Source: Episyrphus balteatus
Lineage: Eukaryota > Arthropoda > Insecta > Diptera > Syrphidae
Direction: 5' to 3'
Assembly: GCF_945859705.1 (NCBI RefSeq)
Contig: NC_079134.1
Coordinates: 47,732,402 to 47,796,401, forward strand
DNA length: 64,000 nucleotides
The translations under genes and the position numbers were made by a program. Shown one piece after another: positions 25,701 through 37,700 of this stretch. Every line of letters starts with the position of its first letter. Position 1 is the first letter of the stretch. The notes below the pieces were generated by a model. It did not search any database and was not told where the DNA came from. It worked only from the letters and a program-made list of their open reading frames with translations.

Positions 25701-28700
25701 TTCTAACCTTTATATGCAACACTTATAAGGTTTTTTCACAAACTTCTGAGAAAACTAAGTTTAAACTTTTATATAAAATAGGACGAAAAACAATAAAAAT
25801 TGAAATGTAAGGTTCGAGACTCATTTTAAGTACTTTTATCCAAAATATATTAAAAACAATGTTTGCTATCACAATCATTACTTTTTTGAAATGATTACAT
25901 TTGTCAAAACCAATTTTGAGATGGTTTTGGTTGTTTGGTCCCAATGTGGGGCGTGACAATAGACGCTTTTAGTTACAATATTGTTTTCAATAGAATCCAA
26001 CTTGAATACTGTGTAAAATTCATTTATAGTCAATAGAAAATATACTTTATTTATTAACAATAAACAATTCATAATCGTTCCGGATGTAACACTGCAAAAC
26101 ATCTGATATTTTGAATAATTCAATAAATTTAAAGATTTCTATGAAAAAACACCATCATTTAAGTTTTTACCTTCTTTTATTTTGACATCAAGGCAATACA
26201 CAAATTGCTTGAAGTGCAGCCGCTGCAAAATTATTTTTCGGTTTTAACCAGTTCACAACGTTTTTTTTTACTTATTTTAAATGAATTTCTTGGAGGCCAG
26301 TGACTGCATTTGAAAGGATCGATTCCTCCATTCGCAAAGATAACACAAAAAATTTGTATAGCCTCCTTGCATCCAGAAGAGAATTGTAAATAAGTGTAAA
26401 ATTTTGTCCATCGTTCCATATCTTTCATTTCGGTAGCGTATGCTAATGGTGATGTAACTAAAAAGAATTGCTTTTCATTGTGTAACAATACAGCAAATAT
26501 ATTTGTAAATGGGACCTTCACCTTAGTTACTCAATTAATAAAATTGAAACATACTTTTGCAAGAGTCATCTAAAATAAACCGCTGGTCAAAAGATATAAA
26601 GTGCAATCCCCGAGCAAATGTAATTTTAAAATCATGTTTTACCATGTTCCATTGCTATATTCGAGATCCCAAAACCTCTAAATGCCTTCTTGACAGTCCT
26701 AAATCACGTACAAGATCAAACTGATCGCTCAAATGGAAAATAGTATCCTTACATTTTTGTAGATAATTGTCTGATCAGTTTAATGAGGGACTTATCGCTT
26801 AGAAAAAAAAAAGAAAAACAAATCTCATCTCCAAATTGCAAATTCATCAATTAGAGCATGGGTTAGTTTGGCCGTTCGTATTTTGTAATCTCTCGTCACG
26901 CCACGCGCATTTGACGAGTGATTTTGTGCTGTGTGGACGAAAATCCGACAGTAAATTCAGAAATTCTAGTCTTTATGACCGAATTACACTTTTACAAAAT
27001 TTAATTCTTGTGGTTAGAAGATGAGTGGATATCACTTAACAAGTTTAAAGAGACATATAGACAGAAAACATAAAATTTCTTAGATGAAAATAATTTAATT
27101 CAAAAAAAGCTTTGAAAATGAAGTGGCAAAAAAATAAATAACCAAAGATTAACGACCCTTTAAATTCTTAGATGGTGAGGATTTCAGAGATATTTTTTAC
27201 CCTATTTTATAAAGGACTAAAAATGTCAACAATTTCTTCGTATAATGGAATGGAAAAAGTGAATTTATTTGGTAAGTTTAAAAAATTAAATAAAAAAGTA
27301 GACTTTTACGCCTAAAATTGACAGTACCACAGCCACTCCAACGATTAAATTGATATTTGGGGTTAATTTACAATTTAATGAATTAAAAAATTATTCACTA
27401 CGAATTTGAGTTAAATCATTGGCTATTTTGCAGTTATTTGAACCACATACTGAAAAAATGTTTAAAGACAAAAATCATAGAGGTAATTAGAATGAATTTT
27501 TTAAATTCAGCATGACGAAGAAAATTCGCTCCTCATAGTATTTCTTAACAGCATTCAATTATAAGAACGCCATACAAATTAACATAATCACAACAAAAAC
27601 ATTACTGTTAAAAAAAGAGCCAAGTTCTCCTATGTTGAAATCATGCTGGCACAAAAAGTACTGAGATGTAAAAGTGTACCAAGTTCTGAAGTTTGGGTTC
27701 AAATTCAGTGAAAATGGGCGGTTGCCAAGCCCCCTGGCTAAAGTTCTCAAATTTTAAATAATAATACCATTTCAACCAAATTTCAAGATTCTACGATAAA
27801 ATCAGAAGTGTTCTATAATAATTGATGAAAATTCAGCGGAAATGGGTGGTTACCACGCCCCCTGGCTGAAATTTTCAAATTAAAAATTTTTTTCCTCTGT
27901 ATAAACTGCCAGCTCTACCATTCTACCAAATTTCAATATTATACGATAATCAAAAGTGCTCTATAATATTTGATGAAAATTCAGCGGAAATGGGCGGTTG
28001 CCACGCCCCCTGGCTGAAATTTTCAAATTTTTATTTTCAAATAACTACCAGCTCTACCATTCTACCAAATTTCAATATTCTACGATAATCAGAAATGCCC
28101 TATAATATTTGATGAAAATTCAGCGGAAATGGGCAGTTGCCACGCCCCCTGAATTGAAAATCTTAAATTTTCGATTTTTCCCTTTGTATACACCACAAGT
28201 CCTATCACCGTGTAAAATTTCAAGTTTCTACGTTAACGGGAAGTTCTCCATAATTTTGATGATCTGTCAGTGAGTGAGTCAGTCAGTCAGTCAGTCAGTT
28301 ATGGTTTTTGCGATTTTTGAAGCCCTATATCTCAGAGACTACTCATTGTAGAAGGCTGAAATTTTGTGAGGTGTTCGGGTTTGACCAGCTCAACAAATGT
28401 AGCGAGTTTGAAATTTGTGGCATCTTTGGTGTGGAAGTTAGAGGGGGGTCGAAAATGGCCTGAGTTGTTTCCTGTAAATAAGGGTGTAGTGCCAAAGTTG
28501 CTAGAGAACTTGGCTGGGCACTACCGTGCCCCTTGATTATGATGGAAGAAACTTAATTTTATCAAGAATATACACCGACAATCCGACATAGAAAATGTCT
28601 ATGATCTTCATCCCAGATTACCAAGGATACATAAAACTGATTACAGACCAATTTGTAAGCACAATTTCTTCCTCCTTCTTATTTTTAAGCAAATGTAGTA

Positions 28701-31700
28701 CCTAGGTAAATGAAGTGAGACAACTGCATCCAGTAAAAAGTCTCTCTGCGAAAAAAACTTCTTTCGAATTTGTTTAAAAAAGTGCTGAATGAAATTATTC
28801 TAGAAGATGAAATGTTAGTGTCAAATCGCACTAGCAGAATTTGAAAAATATCTTAATTTGCTTGATATACCAATAATAAACGTGAAAAAAGTGTGTGTTT
28901 TAAATGTTGCAAAAACGTGTATGGAACACGTTTTGCAAAAGTTTTACAAAATTGAAAAAAGAACAAATATGGAAAATCCTTTTAGCCCATTAGTGTCCGA
29001 ACTTTTTATGTCAGCTTTCGATTTTGATGTGTTTTCTATGTTCTATCGCGAAAAAAGACAAAGTAGATACTATATTGAAATTTTCAAACGAGTAATTCGC
29101 GTCCATAAAATGTTCACTCAAAACAGAGCGAAATAGAAAATCAGTTTTCTAAATCTAGAATTAAAAACAAATAGATGTGTCGGTTTACGACAAACCAACA
29201 AACGATTCCAATGTCCAATCCAACATTAACTCGCGAATTCCACTCCCTAACCCATAGATTATGCAAATTTCCTCTATCTGTAATAACTGTAAATCTAAGT
29301 AAAATTTTTAAAACGGCATCGAGGACAAAAAAATCTATGCTATTTAGACCATCGCGAAATCCTTGAAAGCTAAAATAAACCATAATTTTGATAGCATATT
29401 TCAACACCAATTCTTTAATTTTTGTTGTCACAAGTTTCTTATTCCCCAAAGTCTATAATATTTTACCTACCTGTTTATGAATTTAGCCGAACATACGTTC
29501 ATTTACAGAATTTATCATCTGTCGGTACTTCAAAATCTCTGTCCAAATAATTTAAACATTTGAATTGGCCATCTTCCCAATCCCTACTTGACTGTTTTTT
29601 TATTTGTTTATATTGCTTTGAAGCGAAAACTTCAAGAACATAAAAAAACAATACAGGTGTAAATAAATGTCTTCATAGAGCTGTGACTCTGGGTTGCAAA
29701 AGTCGATACGATTGTACTTTTTTCGATACACTTGGCTTTGCTAAATTACACAAATACACTTTTACTAAATTCGATACAGTTTTGTCCGTTCACTTGAACA
29801 ATGTACCTTATAGATAGATATTCTGCATACATTTTTGTATTCGATCCTTCTAAGATTTGGTTAAAACTACAATATTTATCAACAATACTCTTGAATTGTA
29901 CAGAACGTTCAAGGGTAAATTTAATGCTTTAATTAATTTTCTTCGAAGAAAAAAAATTGCAATTAATGAAACTGGACCTTACCGTGAATCTCCAAAGGAG
30001 TTTTTTTCCCTCGGAATATTTCTTTAAATCGCAATCGATTTTGTGGCCGCGAATCTCCTACCTAAATTTAAACCAGGGAAGAAAAATCATTAAAAAATTA
30101 ATTTTTTGAATAACTTTTCAATAAAAGTTAAAAGAATCAAAAATCTCCAGCAAAATTAATTTTTTAATCGAAGAAAAATTAATTAATCAATTTAATTAAT
30201 CAATACAGCTGCAATTAAACTGCAAATTTACTGTTTTATTGACTAAACGGTCTATACTCCTTTTCACTGTATCACGCAAGCATAAAATCAAAAATGCCTT
30301 GCAAAATATTCCGAACTTTTTGAAACTTTTTTTTGTTAATTATAAAGTTATTCGTTCATTCTTTTTATAAAAGTTGAAAGAATCAAAAAGTACAATTCGA
30401 TACACTTTTTATTCCACTTTCGATACAATGCTGAAAAACGATTTTTCATCCCTGCTGTGACTATTTAGGTCCCTGGAAGAATTGAGTGGGATCTTCATAA
30501 TGCATCTTCACATCACATCAATTTATTGTATACAACAACAAAGATGAAGATGTACTTTTAGAATCGTCGGCAGTGATATTCTGGACCATCAAACTTCTAT
30601 GAGGGTCTTGAATCGTGAGAGAGATGAGATATACAAATATTTGCATTTCGGATTTATCTTATCCGTCAACTCAATTGACGGTATCGATTGAAAGGAAACA
30701 AACAAAAACCACCAAGTCGTATAGCGTACCGGAGCGATGCATATGGGTTACCAGATGGACAGGTAAAATAAAAATCTTTGACGTTTGCTTTGGGCCGTCA
30801 GATGTAATACACAATGTCAGTGTGCCTGGCCTTTACTTCTTCTTCTGAATGATAAGTCAACACAAGGAAGTACCTGCTCTTGAGGATTAAATGTAATGGG
30901 TGAAGGTTGTTTGTTTCCATATTTAAGTTGAATTTAGAAATAAAAAGATTCAATGTTTTCTTGTTTGTTTTTTATTAATTATAATTTCGCTAAAGACTAA
31001 TTTAATGCCATCATCAAAATAATACTTTTTAGTTAAAACATCTAATCAAAAGCCAATCTACTCTTTAATGAATTTTAAAGAGTAGATTGGCCAGCTGCTC
31101 AAAGTGTTGGACAGACCTATGCCATGTTTCAGCGTTAATCTTTTTTATTGGACTTTTGTAAAGGTCCTTAACCAATTCTATTATGCCCATGATTCTTCGA
31201 CAAGATGTCGGTGTGGGATTTTTCTGCCTCCATTGGATTTTTTCAAGACATGTTCATGAACAGGGCATCGTTCATGCCCAGTGGAGACTCTGTGTTACGA
31301 TGCTCTAAACTCAACAACTCCGCCTTAACCATATTATAGTGTGACCGGAGTCAAATCTTTACCTATGTTTTTTTTTGTCGTAGACCGAAGACCGAGCTTT
31401 GTTTTTCTTTCGTTAATAATGTGATCCATTATCTAAAACCAGGGACCAGAAATAGTGTTGCCGCTGTGTGACTTTAGTCGCATTTTGACCCCTTTTTTTA
31501 ACTCGTGCGACGCGATGATACGACCTTTTGAAAAACTGCCTATTTAGACCCTTTTTGAAAAATACTGCGACTTTTTTGACCCCATCTGTAAAAGAATTAA
31601 TGGAATATAATACAAAATTTATTTGCCTGTAAATCTAACTCGATCTTCCGATCAAAAACAATTTTTGTAGAAAATTCCTTATACTAATTAAATGCTCATA

Positions 31701-34700
31701 TCGTCGTCTTTCTTTCTCAACCTCGTATCTCTCTTTCAATAGGTTTTCAGAAGGAAGAAAAAACTTATTATTTCGTACTGTAATTTTTTTAAGCCAAATG
31801 TTTAAATGCCATTTCATTTGAACTTACAACACGCATGATTTTCACGTGTTTCAATCTTGTATTAAATTACGCTCTCCAGGTGAGAGAGACATTTTTAGAT
31901 GCGAGGTTACAGTATAAAGAGTTCCAGTCCAAGCGATTTACTGAAAATTTTAGATACGAGGTTGCTGTATTAAAACTAATCATTAAGAAACAAGATTTTT
32001 TTATTTATTTACCAAAAGAAAAGAACAATTTTAAGAAATACCAAAATACATATGTGTTGCAGCATTATTCTTCATGAGCTAGACTATCATAAAAGGTATG
32101 GTAGTCTTTCGGCAAAAGTTCTTTCAAACTCTGAAGATCATCCATTTTCCTTTTTTTAATTAGTAACTGATGATTGTAGAGTCTTTCTACTTCACTTGAG
32201 GCATTGCTTTCAAAACGCTGGGGCAACAATTTCCAGTCATCGTCGAAGTTCAACTTGTAGTGCATTCCAATATTGGTGTATTTGAGTGCCTTGATATTTA
32301 CTACACAAGGATCTCCAGATTTCTTCCCTGGGCGTATAGATTTGAAGTATTTAATTGCTGTCCCGTAATTAAGAAAGAAATCGTGGCTTAAGTAACGTAC
32401 TTTATATGGTTTTGTAGACCTTGCTTCCTTAATAATTCGCACAAAGTCTGCAGGAACGAAGAGCTCTTTGTTTTTTTTTTTATTTCAATTGTTGAGTGTA
32501 CTGAATCACAAGACATCTGGGTATGTCCAACTGCCAAATATTTTTGATGAATTTCAGCTTCGTGCTTGATAGCAAAGTTTTGTAGTGCATTGGATAAAGT
32601 TACATTTCGATTATGATAACAACATCCGTCACTGAAGATAATAATTGGTTTTGTTTTATCTTCCAGTCCCTCAAGAAAGTCTATAATGCACGATGCAAAA
32701 ACATTTGAATCCACGCCCCCCTCTCCCTCGTGCCATACATAACAAAGTACACTGCCATCTTTCTCATTGTATATTGTAAATTGATGAACGCACAGCTTCA
32801 ACTTAAAATATTGTGCACCGGCAGAAATCATGGGAATATTTTGAACAGCCTGTAGGTCTACAGTGAATAGCTGAACCTCACCTTTCAAGCATCTTTCTTT
32901 GTCTGCATCCCTTTCCTGCCTTGCTCTTTCTTTTCCCTGAATATGCGTCTGATACTCTTCGTGTTCAATATTACCATTTTTGAATGCATAGCATACATCG
33001 CATTGGTCCTTTTTCGGTTTATATAAACCAAGATTCATATCATGCACTATTGTCAAAAAGCATTTATATGAAGCTTTTTCTTCAGAAGGAATATTGTTGT
33101 CACTTAGGTAGATTTCGAAAGTTTTATACAGTTCCATCCAAGTCCCATAATCTACATCAACGTATTGTTTACTCGTACTTTTTCGGCAATAGTGTGATGG
33201 CATTTTAGGAACTGCATCCAAAAATGTTTTGATGTGCTCTGTTTTGGTTATATTAATGGGTTTGAGTCTCTTTACTGTTGCAGCTTTATCTGTCATACTA
33301 ATTTCATTTTTAGCACTCTTGACCCAATTCAAAACTGACCATTCACCGATACAGAGTGTATTTAGGAACATTTTTTTGCAGACAGATTTCATCTCGCCAC
33401 TTACTTTCAAATTATACTCAAGCGTATGTGATCTTTTGCTTGGAATGCCAGTGGTTTGTTTTTCAACAGGCTTTAGTGCAACCATCGAATTTACATAAAG
33501 CTTTCGTTGATCCCAAGAAAGAACGTCCCAGAAAGTATGAAAAATTTCACTTCTGTCATCTTCTGATATTTCTTGGCACTTTCTGGTCTTGCTGCTCGCA
33601 CATTTCTTTGAATTACACTTGGGCTTCATAGCTCTCTGTTCCCGCACTTCCATTCCAATTACGCCCTCTCCTCTCTTTCTTTTTATTGAGGTGTACTGCT
33701 TTCCCTTTTGTCTTCTTCGCTTTAATTGATTTCTCATCCATCCGTTTTTATTGCCTTGCCCTTTCTTGGCTTTTTTATTCAAACATAGACCACTGGTTTC
33801 ATCAAGAGTCCTGAAAGACGTGCCCAGGTCAGTTGAATCGCTAGAGCATTCGCTGTACTTATAATTTGTATCGTCAGTTGAAACCGAGAAGTCACAATGA
33901 GAATCATCACTATTTGAGCTCAAATATGATGGGTTTTGCTTCAGTTCACCAGTTGTTTCATCCAAAATAAAATTGTCTACATTGATAGCCTCGCTTTTTG
34001 CCGGTTCTGCATTTTGATAAACAAACTGTCCAGTCGTTTCATCTAAAATGACATTCTCCTCTTTATTTGTTAGAACTTTTGTAGTTTTTAACGAATGCAC
34101 TGAAGATGACAAAACTATATACAACATATTTGATGCCATTAGTAAAATATAGTAGGAATGAGATTATTTAATTTACCAGGTGTTTTTTTTCGACGTAGAT
34201 GGTTCGTCATCATCAGCATTACCCTTTGCCAAATTTACCAACTCTGCACCCCTGCTCCACTTTTTCATCTTAAAAATATCACTATCTACGGATTTTATCA
34301 GTATAAAATTATAATAATAAAAATACAAAAAGCCCATATTATACCTTTGAAAATGCGCTAAGGAAAATTAATTTTGCTTCACAAAACACTTTTAATACTT
34401 TTATCAACGCGATTTTGTTGACTACACGATTAACGAAAATCAATCAAACTTGTACAAATCACTCTTATTACGGTGAATTTGAAGGTTACCCATAAGAATT
34501 TCAAGAGAAGTTTCGTCTTCATTATAATCTGCATTTGAAAACAAAACAACAGTAATATCATTGGTCTCTCTTGCAATGTATGAAGTGTAACAACCTCGTA
34601 TCTTCGAGTTTGGGTAACGAGGAATTGTTGAAAACCTCGTAACTTCGAGTTACGAGGTTTTTGCAGTAAACAAGGACAAAGGAAGTAAGATGAAAGGAAC

Positions 34701-37700
34701 TTGCATGGTCATTTTTGGAGAACTTAAGATAGCTATTTAGATATGGGTTTGTTACACTTATGAGACGGAAAGAAACGATGCCAAATCCGGAAAAAAACAA
34801 AAAATCAAAATTTTGCAGATACGAGGTTGAGAAAGAAAAGCGACGATATCATATTTTTTCTTGTTTAAACATAACCAACACTCTCAGCCTTTTTTCAGTA
34901 TCATTTGCAAAATCCATTGTTTGAACATATTCCTTTAAGTTTAGGGCTGCCAGATAAAATTTTATTAATGTCGGGACAACAGGTCTTAAAAGTCGGGACA
35001 AATCGGGACAGCAAAAAAATACATGAAATCGAAAATTTATAAAAATAAAAAGAAATAAAAAGTAATAGACCAGTGTGATTCCAAAGTTTTCCATTGGTAT
35101 TCCATTTTTTGAAAACTAAACCTAAAGAAAAATAACAAAGTCTTCATCCATAAAAAATAAAATACTATTAAGTGATGAATCTTTTAATAAAGCACCAATT
35201 GCCATTAAATTTAATGATTCCTTTTGAAAGAAGGAGTTTTAAAAATTGTATGCGATTTGACAGTTCTTTTTTAATTTTTGATATGGACTTTATAAATAAT
35301 TGAGAATGAATAAATTGAAGCTAAAAGCTTTTTATGTTTAAAATTTTAATGCAAGAAAGTCAAAAAAATAATGGACCAATCATTTTACTTTTCACACATG
35401 TTCCTAGTAAGGAAAAGTCAAATGTTATTCATTTATTTTCATATAGCAGTGACTTCGATTTTCTTCCCCAAAGTTTTGGAATGAAAACGGATTGTCGGGA
35501 CAAAATCGGGACAGATATCGGGACAGGGTCCCAGTGTCGGGACTGTCCCGCCGAAATTGGGACGTCTGGCAGCCCTATTTAAGTTCCGTACCTTTGGCTT
35601 GAAAAATCGAACTATCTTCAAAATAATACTATTGAATATTTGACGCTATACAACATTCAATGCGAGACAAAATTATATATACTAGCTAGATTGAGAGAAA
35701 AAACAACTTAAAATCAATGAGGCATTGAGTTTTACCTCATGCAGTATTTTAACCAGATTCGGCAGAAAAAACTTCTGTCGACACAATTTGTCTGATGGTA
35801 GATGGTACACTTATCGAAACCGTCAATTTTAATTCTGCGATCAAATTGTTTTTTTTTTTTTTTTTTTTGGTGTTGAGTTGTGGTCTTTGGTCTATTTTCC
35901 TTCAGAAGTCTATACACCGTTCGTTCAGAAACAGCAAAAATATCTACAACTTGCTTTACAGCCGCATTCTTTTTGTCGCCTTAACTATTTCTTCTTTTTT
36001 CGGCACTCAAGTCCTTTGTGCATTTTGAAGCAATTTCAAACTTTTATCAGAAACCCATTGAAAAAGAATTCTGCACCTTTAGAAATTTTGTAAACATAGC
36101 TGCATTTCGTTTTTTTCTTTTTCGCTCATTCTTTTGAACAGGAGGCGTTGCAGCAATGCTTGAGTGTAGTCAATCTTTTTTTTTTTTGGTAGGTTTGTTT
36201 GATGGCGTTGTTGGTTTTTTAGGTTCTAAAGGTGCATTGACAGTTTTGGAACTTAACCTAATGGAAGCGAGAATTCTTTAACACAGTCTTCATTGTAATC
36301 ACTGTCGTCCTAAAATAATGCAAAATAAAATTCTACATAAAAGAAGAAAAGTTATATACTATATCTGTAATCTGTGAGGAAATTATTTTCTCCGAAGGTA
36401 CAGACTCTACAGAGACTCGTTTTTTTTCAGACTTGCATTACATCTACATATTTAAAATAGATGTTTCATTACGAATATCTGCAAGGCCCAGAGTCGGTTA
36501 ACCTGGAAACCCATCCACCGCTTTCACTCCGAAACAGTGCCTTCTCCTCATAATCCCTTAATTTTCTTTCTTTTTGAGGATCGCCTGGAATTTTAAGTTT
36601 CCTCGCTCAAGATCTAAACGAGTGTTTGTAGTGCGTTTAAGTCTAAGAAAAATTAAGGGATGTTAAATGTTTGCTACATATTTGCTCTCTGATATTCGAC
36701 AGTAGTATATCCTGGTGGAAAGGTTCACCATGTTCGTCACTCACTGGTCCTAAATTTTTAGGAAAAAATCTAAGTGCGAATCTAGAAAGTGAATTTTTAG
36801 TGACATATTACACCCTAGTGCTTTATATGTTGTCAAAAGTTCACTGATAAGCTGTTTATGTCTGCTTCATTATTTCCGAGAAAATTTTTCACATTTCTGA
36901 AACACAAGCGGGTTATTCAAGACTATTCAATTTTTGTTCAAAGATAGGTACCTTTAGTAGTTCCGCTATTGGTGGTCGCACAAATATGCCCTCTTCGATT
37001 TTAGCTTCACTTATCTTGGGGAACTTCTCTTTTACAAAATTTTTGAAAAGGCCTAGTATTATGTGCAATGGTGATAGGAGAATATCTTCTTGTTTTACCA
37101 AGGGTATATTCAAAACGTTCATTTTTCCAGGAGTTAGAGTGCTACGAGTTGGCCAATTTTTTTTTTATTTCTATGCCTACTGTCCCATTCACAAAGAAAA
37201 CAACAATATTTTGTAAAGCCAAGTTGAAGGTAATAGCAATAATAGCAGTTAATAGCAATAACCTTTAAATCTCCACATATTTTGCCAAAACTCACTTCAT
37301 ATTTTCATATGACTCTTTCATGTTAGTGGCATGTGCTGCTGGGACAGAAGCGATTTTGTTTCCATTATGCAAAAGAACAGCCTTAAGGCTTACTTTTGAG
37401 GAGTCTATAAAAAGTCTCCCTAAAGAGTGTTCTCTTGGTTTGATCCATAACATTGGAATTCCAAAGACCATGTGATGACGGGTTCCGCTAGCCCATCCAG
37501 TTAAAAGGGTTACGCACGGTAAACAGCAGATATGAGGAGCCCGTGACTCATTTTGGTACCGAAATGGAAACCCAAAATATTCAAAATAGCACTTTTGTAC
37601 CAATTCTGTGAATTTCCTCGACTGTTAAATGAATGTTACATCTCCATATAGCAGAAACTATAAGGATTGTTTTAGCAATTCCTCTGCATTTTGTATATCA

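Larger units (their letters stand above)
31702..34845 (-). mobile_element. 3.1 kb DDE transposon, Sola-like
   Basis: Inverted ends begin CGTCG and share TTTCTTTCTCAACCTCGTAT (left 31702-31730; right end reads as the complement, 34817-34845). They are flanked by ATAT on both sides (31698-31701, 34846-34849), a likely 4-bp target duplication. Copies of ACGAGGTT and its complement are iterated inside both ends (31719, 31901, 31954, 34592, 34633, 34651, 34819). One transposase gene fills the interior. Four-bp duplications and this transposase type suggest the Sola superfamily; that family name is from memory and uncertain. Confidence 0.7.

Noticed and set aside
28266..28300. Regular GTCA repeats resembling a short array
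   Set aside because: Simple microsatellite inside a mobile repeat; no spacers, so not a CRISPR-like array.
29141..29449. Antisense pair of frames (102 and 63 codons)
   Set aside because: No domain or splice context; typical chance frames in intronic sequence.
31130..31440. - strand phrases such as IIELVKDLYKSPIKKINAETWH suggestive of a transposase tail
   Set aside because: Too short and interrupted by stops to assign to any family.
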